Both the position numbers and the translations under genes were made by a program. Source: Lithospermum erythrorhizon (taxonomy: Eukaryota > Streptophyta > Magnoliopsida > Boraginales > Boraginaceae). Taken from it: a DNA stretch of 64,000 bases. The notes below the pieces were generated by a model. That model was given only the letters and a program-made list of their open reading frames with translations. It searched no databases and had not been told where the DNA came from. The stretch is taken from contig JADFUC010001213.1 in the NCBI GenBank assembly GCA_019722365.1, positions 186,001 through 250,000 of the forward strand, given 5' to 3'. Numbering within the stretch: position 1 is the stretch's first letter; each line of letters starts with the position of its first letter. This document shows, one piece after another, positions 58,690-64,000 of this stretch.

Positions 58690-61450
58690 GCCCTAATTGG
58701 GTTGGCAAACATTAAGCAAGGGAGGTCTTTAACCTTTTCTTTAATACTTCAACTGCATTAGTATGATTCTCAGTCGAAGGATTTGGTTTTTTCTTCAATT
58801 TATTATATAAAATTGCACTATCTTTTGCAAGATTTTGATAATAAGGAGAAATATAATTTAGGATGCTCAAAAATCTTTGCAGTTGAGTTTTGTCCAAAAT
58901 TTCATTCGGAAACGTAGAAGAAAATTCAATACTTCTCTTTATTGGAATAATATTACGTTTTTCAATATTATGACCCACAAATCTTATTTTTGTATGAAAA
59001 ATAGCCATTTTTTGTTTGGAAATAACTAAACCATTCTGAATTATTATTTTTCTAAACATATCTAGATGTTTGAAGTGATCTTCAATTGTTTTAGAAAAGA
59101 CTAAAATATTGTCAATATAAATAATTATAAATTCACTAAAAGAATTAAAATATCATTCATAATCTTTGAAATTCGACGGGCATTTTAGTTTTCCAAAAGG
59201 CATAACATTCCACTCATAATGCCCAAAGGGTATTACAAGCAGTTTTGTATCTATCTCATTTATTGATTTGAATCTACCAATAACCTGATTTTAAATCAAA
59301 TTTGAAGAAAATAATAGACTCATATAACCTATCTAATAAATCCTTTTTGTTAGGAATAGGATGCTTAATCCATTTTAACACTTTGTTTAAAGGTTTGTAA
59401 TTTATAACAAGACGAGGAACACCTATTTCTTGTTCTGCATGCTTATTAACATAAAAAGCCATACATGTCCTGTCAAGGAGAGATTGAATTTCTTTTTTAC
59501 ATAATTCCAAATATTGAGAATTCATTTGACATGGTCTTGCCCTAGTAGAAATCATTTCACCAGAAAAGTCTTCCTTATATGAAAGTTTTATAATATATTT
59601 TTTCAATCCCAAAAAGCATTAGGATGATCATTACAAATTTCTAAACTTAGTCGATTAAAATTTACTTTAATCTTTTCCTATAATTTAGAATTTTGTAATT
59701 TTTCATCTATTATTAACAAATTGATTTCATTTTTATGAAAATTCATTTGATTTTCTTTAGTTATTACTTTATTAAAAATTGAATATAGATCTTTAGAAAA
59801 AGGTTTAGAAGTAAATATAAGCATTATTGGTTTATTATTATATGTGCCAATAATTCCTTATTTATCTACTTTCATGAAAGGATAGATTTTGTTGGCGAAT
59901 GTACGCCAAGTACTTAATTTGTTGTAATATTTTTACTAATAGAAAACTAGTTGAAATATATTTTTTATCCACACAAACTAATGCTTTAGATAATTTAAAA
60001 CTTATGTCAAGTTTTTGTCTACCGGCGTGAGAAAGGGTATGGGTGGTTTTTTCAAAATATCTCGTTAAATCAATCCTTCTTGTATAACATTTAAATCTGC
60101 CCCACTATCAATAAGAGTAGTAAATTCGTTTGAAAAATAATTATCAATTAACAAAGTTATTTAATATACCATTTCTGAGCTAACAGTATTTCATTCAAGA
60201 AGTTATCATCTTGAAAACTTGGATTGTTGGTTTGGACAATATTATTGTCACAAAGCTTTTCTAATCTTGAGATTCTAAGATCAAAATTTAACTTTTCATT
60301 TTTTAAAATCTTTATTTCTTCCATGAGATTATTAATCTCTTTTTGAATATCATTCAAGGATGTCGGAGTGTTTCCACTTCTTCTTTCTTTTAGAAGTCTA
60401 TAAACTTTACTCATAGAGTACTGGTATTATTAGAGATAAATTTATTATATTTATCTTTCACGACGAACAACATCGCGATATTATCCATCTGGTCGATAAT
60501 TTTGGATCTTAAGTCAGGATCCTTGATTCTTTTTAAGAAATCCATGATAGTATTACTATCAATGACATTTATATCATTATCCTGAAATTGATAAATCTTC
60601 ATTAACGCAAGAACCTATTCATCGTATAAAGATAACCCTTCTTTAACGCAAGATCCTATTAATTTATCATAAGTAAAATCATCATTAGGGATTGCAATCT
60701 AATTACCCCTAAGATTTTTCCTAACTCTTTCAGCAAAAAGATAAGGAAGACCATCAATAAATTTAGATTTCCAATGAGAGCTATTACTCTCAGAAAGTTC
60801 CATAACTCTACTGAGGAAAGTATCTTTATACCATCTGAAATCAGTAAGAGTTTTACACTTCAAATTCTGAAGTAGAGTACGGATATTTTCACTATCATCC
60901 GAATATTTTCCCGTAAAATGCTCAATTATATTAATAATAAGAATGTAGACAACATTCTCTATATTTTGACCATTTTCAACTTTAACAAGATGGCCCTGAT
61001 TATCCGCTTTGTCAAGTGTTAAACAATTATCCCACTAATCTTTTAATTGACCAAAGAAAAAACCCAATTACCATATTAGCAATATTGTTTTCAGTATTAT
61101 TAAATACATAAGCATTCTATGTGCATGATTATATATATGTGTATCAATATAACTATCAATATTTCATTCGTAAATATGTTTACCACTATAGCTATTGCTT
61201 AAAATATGCTCATGTTCTTCATTAAGAACATCAATAGGAGACGGTCTCCTATAATAATAATACCTTCAGGTTGGTTTATCAGCCCACTCTCATTTATCAC
61301 TATTGATTTTATTAATATGATACTCATCATCTAGTAATTTTTTGAATCAGATCAATATCAAGAGTATTAATACTTAATTTTTTAAATTTCTCATGAAGTT
61401 TTTAAATTTCTCTATCAACTAGTCTTTCAAAAATCAGCTGATTTTTAATT
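58690..61450 (-). mobile_element. Endogenous pararetrovirus fragment (Caulimoviridae-like)
   Basis: Minus-strand relics in viral order. A coat protein region lies at about 60897-60600, with TLTDFRWYKDTFLSRVMEL as its clearest stretch. Two short frames follow at 60602-60411 and 60414-60157, the second with a coiled-coil Glu/Lys/Leu pattern. The aspartic protease motif DSGAD is at 60109-60095. The reverse transcriptase spans about 59612-58712, with GVPRLVINYKPLNKVLKW in its upstream half. The catalytic box reads YIDN (59120-59109) where YIDD is expected. Several frameshifts and stops separate the pieces, so no functional protein can be made. The movement-protein end is missing beyond 61450, where a copia LTR begins. 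The RNase H end is missing below 58690. The closest groups by appearance are florendovirus/petuvirus-like or Solendovirus-like, not resolved. Confidence 0.8.
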
Positions 61451-61534
61451 TAAAATCTTTAACCTCAGAGGAGATTGAACATTTGGAAGACACTTGGTGA
61501 TGGCTCCATTTCTCTTTTGGAAATTTGTTTACCT

Positions 61535-62114
61535 TATCTCTGGAGAGTTTAAAGGCCATTTTCGGGTTCAAGAAGGATTTATCATCGAGAGCTCTATCGA
61601 GACTGTGGGGTCTCGATGCAATCTGGGAAATAGGTCTCTCTCGCTTAAAGCTATTCAGACCTCATCGAGAGGTCAAGCTGAGAGTCATCGAGACCAGGGG
61701 TCTCACGGACGGACGCAGAGCTGTAATTCGGTGGCGGTTTTGAACTCTTTTGTTACCTATTTTGACTCAAGTTAGCCTTATGCATGTCTTTCCATGTTTG
61801 CTATCACGAATTAACATACAAAGAACTATTAGAGAGAATATTATTGAATCATCATCAATAATATTGTGAGGCTTTGTTATTGAAAGAATACTAAGTTATA
61901 AAGTATTACTCAATTGAGTGTTCTAGCTTGATAGGTAATTATAACAATCTTCCGGTTTGGTTTTTAGTGGATTGCAAATAAAGAACAGACGTACCTTCTA
62001 TATCAAGTGGGAACCGTATAAATTTTGTGTGTGTCATTAATTTTCCGCGATTTACTGTCAGTTATCATTGTTTGGCCTTAGGTTCGTGATTAGATTAGGC
62101 CTATAATCACAACA
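61535..62114 (+). repeat. 5' LTR of copia element C (same family as A)
   Basis: Shares GGCCATTTTC, CATCGAGAG, GAATACTAAGTTATAAAGTA, TTACTCAATTGAGTGTT and AAAGAACAGACGTACC with the LTRs of element A. It ends CACAACA immediately before the primer-binding site. The start is estimated from alignment with element A. Confidence 0.75.
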
Positions 62115-62116
62115 AT

Positions 62117-62128
62117 TGGTATCAGAGT
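62117..62128 (+). other. Primer-binding site (tRNA-Met) of copia C
   Basis: TGGTATCAGAGT, two bases after the LTR end CACAACA. It is complementary to the 3' end of initiator tRNA-Met, the usual primer of plant copia elements. This is the best preserved primer-binding site in the window. Confidence 0.85.
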
Positions 62129-64000
62129 TTGTGCGTTCTTGATTGAAATCAGGATTCAATGTCAAGAATTATGAGTTGATGACATAATCAGAAAGAAGCT
62201 CACGGGATAGATTTCTATCAGTATCTAATAATGGAGGATTATATGTACGTAAGATGAACAAGCCATTAGGTGATGTCGGAGAAAATGGATTTATAGAATG
62301 GAAGCAGTTAGATGACAAAGTCTTAAAAAGGACGTACCATGTTTGTCCGCAATGTAGCTGCTAATGTTGCCAAGAGACTTACAACAAAAGGTCCATTAAG
62401 GCTGATTTAACTGCATGTAGGTGCCTACCACTAACAACAAGTGTACGGCTAATTAATCATTGTTTCATTTGAGGGATGTCGAAAATACCCCTATAACTAG
62501 GGCATCTTAACGACTTCAATAGTTTAATAAACCACCATTCAATTAAGCTGTGAATTTCGATGACGAAGTTACAAGTATTGATATTATTGCATTCAAATAG
62601 TCGGTTCAATAAGTAGCTACAGCTAGTAATGTTGAGCTTAAGGTAACAGTAGAGTTACTGCTTATCCGAGGAAGCCAGAAACCGATACGTGGGAGAAAAG
62701 CGTTCGCATCAATATAGAAAGAGGTAGAATCCAGATGTGAGGTAATAGCAAGAATAAACGGAGAGGTCAAAGTCGCAGGTGCGCGAGAAATAAATTGGAG
62801 GACGTGACTGGAGCACAAGGAAAAGACAGTCACATGAGTAAGCACCCAAAGCTTCGATGTCGGGACAACAACATAAATGACGCCACTGTTGTCACGACTA
62901 CGCATGTACCACTTACAATGGATTGTTCTCAGCACTGGATCCCGACTCGTGCATCGCTTCATACTACACCTACTCGGGATATAATGGTGAATTATATAGT
63001 CGGAGATTATGACTCGCTCATCTTGCCAATTTATGAACCATTAAATATTACGGGTAATGGTATAAATCAAGTCACAAATGGTTCTATCCGAAATCTGGAC
63101 AAAGCATACGCATCAAAGCCTCGCGAAGTTTGATTGGTCGGCCTACTGAGATGGCTATCAACAACGCTCACATGGCAACCGAAACTAGCACGCGGGAGCA
63201 AATGACTGTGGCTCGGGTCAAAAGACGGGTACTTTGTACCTTATCGAGGTTCTCAAACGTAATAAATGTCATTGAGGTTTTGAGAAGACAAGCTGCAATC
63301 GCCTGTGTCACATGAAATGGTATAGGATGAAATCAGCTAGTCTCAAACAATCTAATAATTAATTGAAGTCCGTTGATCATCATATCCGTGAGAGTCAAGC
63401 AGGTCATAAAGCAAAAAGCAAGTGTCGATTTTGTTAAACCTGGTCAAGCCTAAGTCCGATAGGTTGTGAGTTAGTTCACATATGTGGGCTGGGACCTACA
63501 CCGGTTGATTTCCGGAGGTTCATTATATTATGTAACCTCATTGATGATGCAACTAGGAATGGTTTGGGTTTATTTCATGAAACACACAAATTTGAAGTTT
63601 GTGAGTCTTTAAGAACTGAAAGCTCTATGGTCAGTAATCTAGTTGGATTGGAAAAGAAGTGTTCGAGATCGTATAAATTGGGGTGAATATAATCGACAAG
63701 GATTTCAAACAATACTCGTGTTAAGAATGGATCGAATGCGTAGACTATTCCGGGAACACCCCAACGTAACTGAAAGAATGGTATACTCCAATGCACGCTA
63801 AATGAACGCCAGCCGGAGTACGAGGTTACATTCGATTACCTCGACGTTTCGGCCGATGCAATCAATCGCGCCTTTCGATTAATGTAGGACCTTCACCTCT
63901 AGAGTTTAAAATTCTTAAAGTTTGGAAATCAAGAAGATAAACTTATCTTTCCCGGTAGTATTTAGTTGTTCGGGTTGATGTTCACGTAGTATGCAAACGC

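Larger units (their letters stand above)
61535..64000 (+). mobile_element. Ty1/copia retrotransposon C, cut by the window end
   Basis: The 5' LTR is followed by TGGTATCAGAGT (62117-62128), a good tRNA-Met primer-binding site. Gag relics follow at 62210-62330 (MEDYMYVRKMNKPLGD, EWKQLDDKVL) and a protease region at about 62880-63000. Integrase relics run from about 63420 to 63890 (GGSLYYVT, REHPN), equal in order to 33000-33420 of element A. Frameshifts and stops are frequent. RT, RNase H and the 3' LTR lie beyond the window. The element abuts the end of the pararetrovirus fragment. Confidence 0.75.

Noticed and set aside
1..64000. tRNA or rRNA genes and CRISPR arrays
   Set aside because: No tRNA box B with a cloverleaf, no full rRNA gene and no regularly spaced repeats were seen. 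The only rRNA-like sequence is the 5S-derived part of the Cassandra LTRs.

Overview
This window is nuclear DNA from a flowering plant, most likely a eudicot. It is AT-rich, gene-poor and dominated by decayed transposable elements. Three protein-coding genes can be supported, all on the minus strand in the first 22 kb. They are an armadillo-repeat protein without a U-box (3815-4738), an intact U-box/ARM E3 ubiquitin ligase of the PUB10-15 type (5631-7670), and a two-exon bHLH transcription factor with a C-terminal ACT-like domain (20129-21690). The species cannot be named from the sequence. The first six bases are a HindIII site, which may mean the window starts at a BAC insert end.

The rest is repeats. 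From 9.8 to 14.1 kb is a broken minus-strand reverse-transcribing element with gag/coat-like pieces, a zinc-knuckle scrap and a downstream TATA/AATAAA block. Around 15.6-16.7 kb is a possible Ty3-type LTR. At 18.3-19.0 kb is a 0.7 kb inverted-repeat structure. Small Stowaway-like MITEs lie in the bHLH intron and at 24.55 kb. From 22 to 31 kb is mostly AT-rich DNA without recognisable genes. From 31.1 to 36.1 kb is an old, complete-length but frameshifted Ty1/copia element with two diverged LTRs. At 38.2-38.6 kb is a foldback element. At 40.1-42.4 kb is the 3' part of a CACTA transposon.

From 42.4 to 48 kb is a nest. A degenerate copia element has been split by a 2.4 kb LTR element without recognisable pol (43571-45991) and by a 756 bp Cassandra-type TRIM (46478-47233) whose LTRs carry 5S rRNA-like sequence. 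From 49 to 53 kb is more eroded retroelement DNA. From 53.5 to about 58.5 kb is a second copia element on the minus strand. From 58.7 to 61.45 kb is an endogenous pararetrovirus fragment (coat protein, protease and RT regions) on the minus strand. From about 61.54 kb to the window end is another copy of the 31-36 kb copia family.

The PUB ligase and its ARM-only neighbour are tandem genes, and ARM proteins often act in ubiquitin signalling, but nothing here proves that they work together. The bHLH is independent of them. No undescribed multi-gene system was found. The clearest unusual items are the Cassandra element nested in copia, the pol-less LTR element beside it, the endogenous pararetrovirus, and a CATCGAG-rich motif that recurs in several LTR-like blocks.
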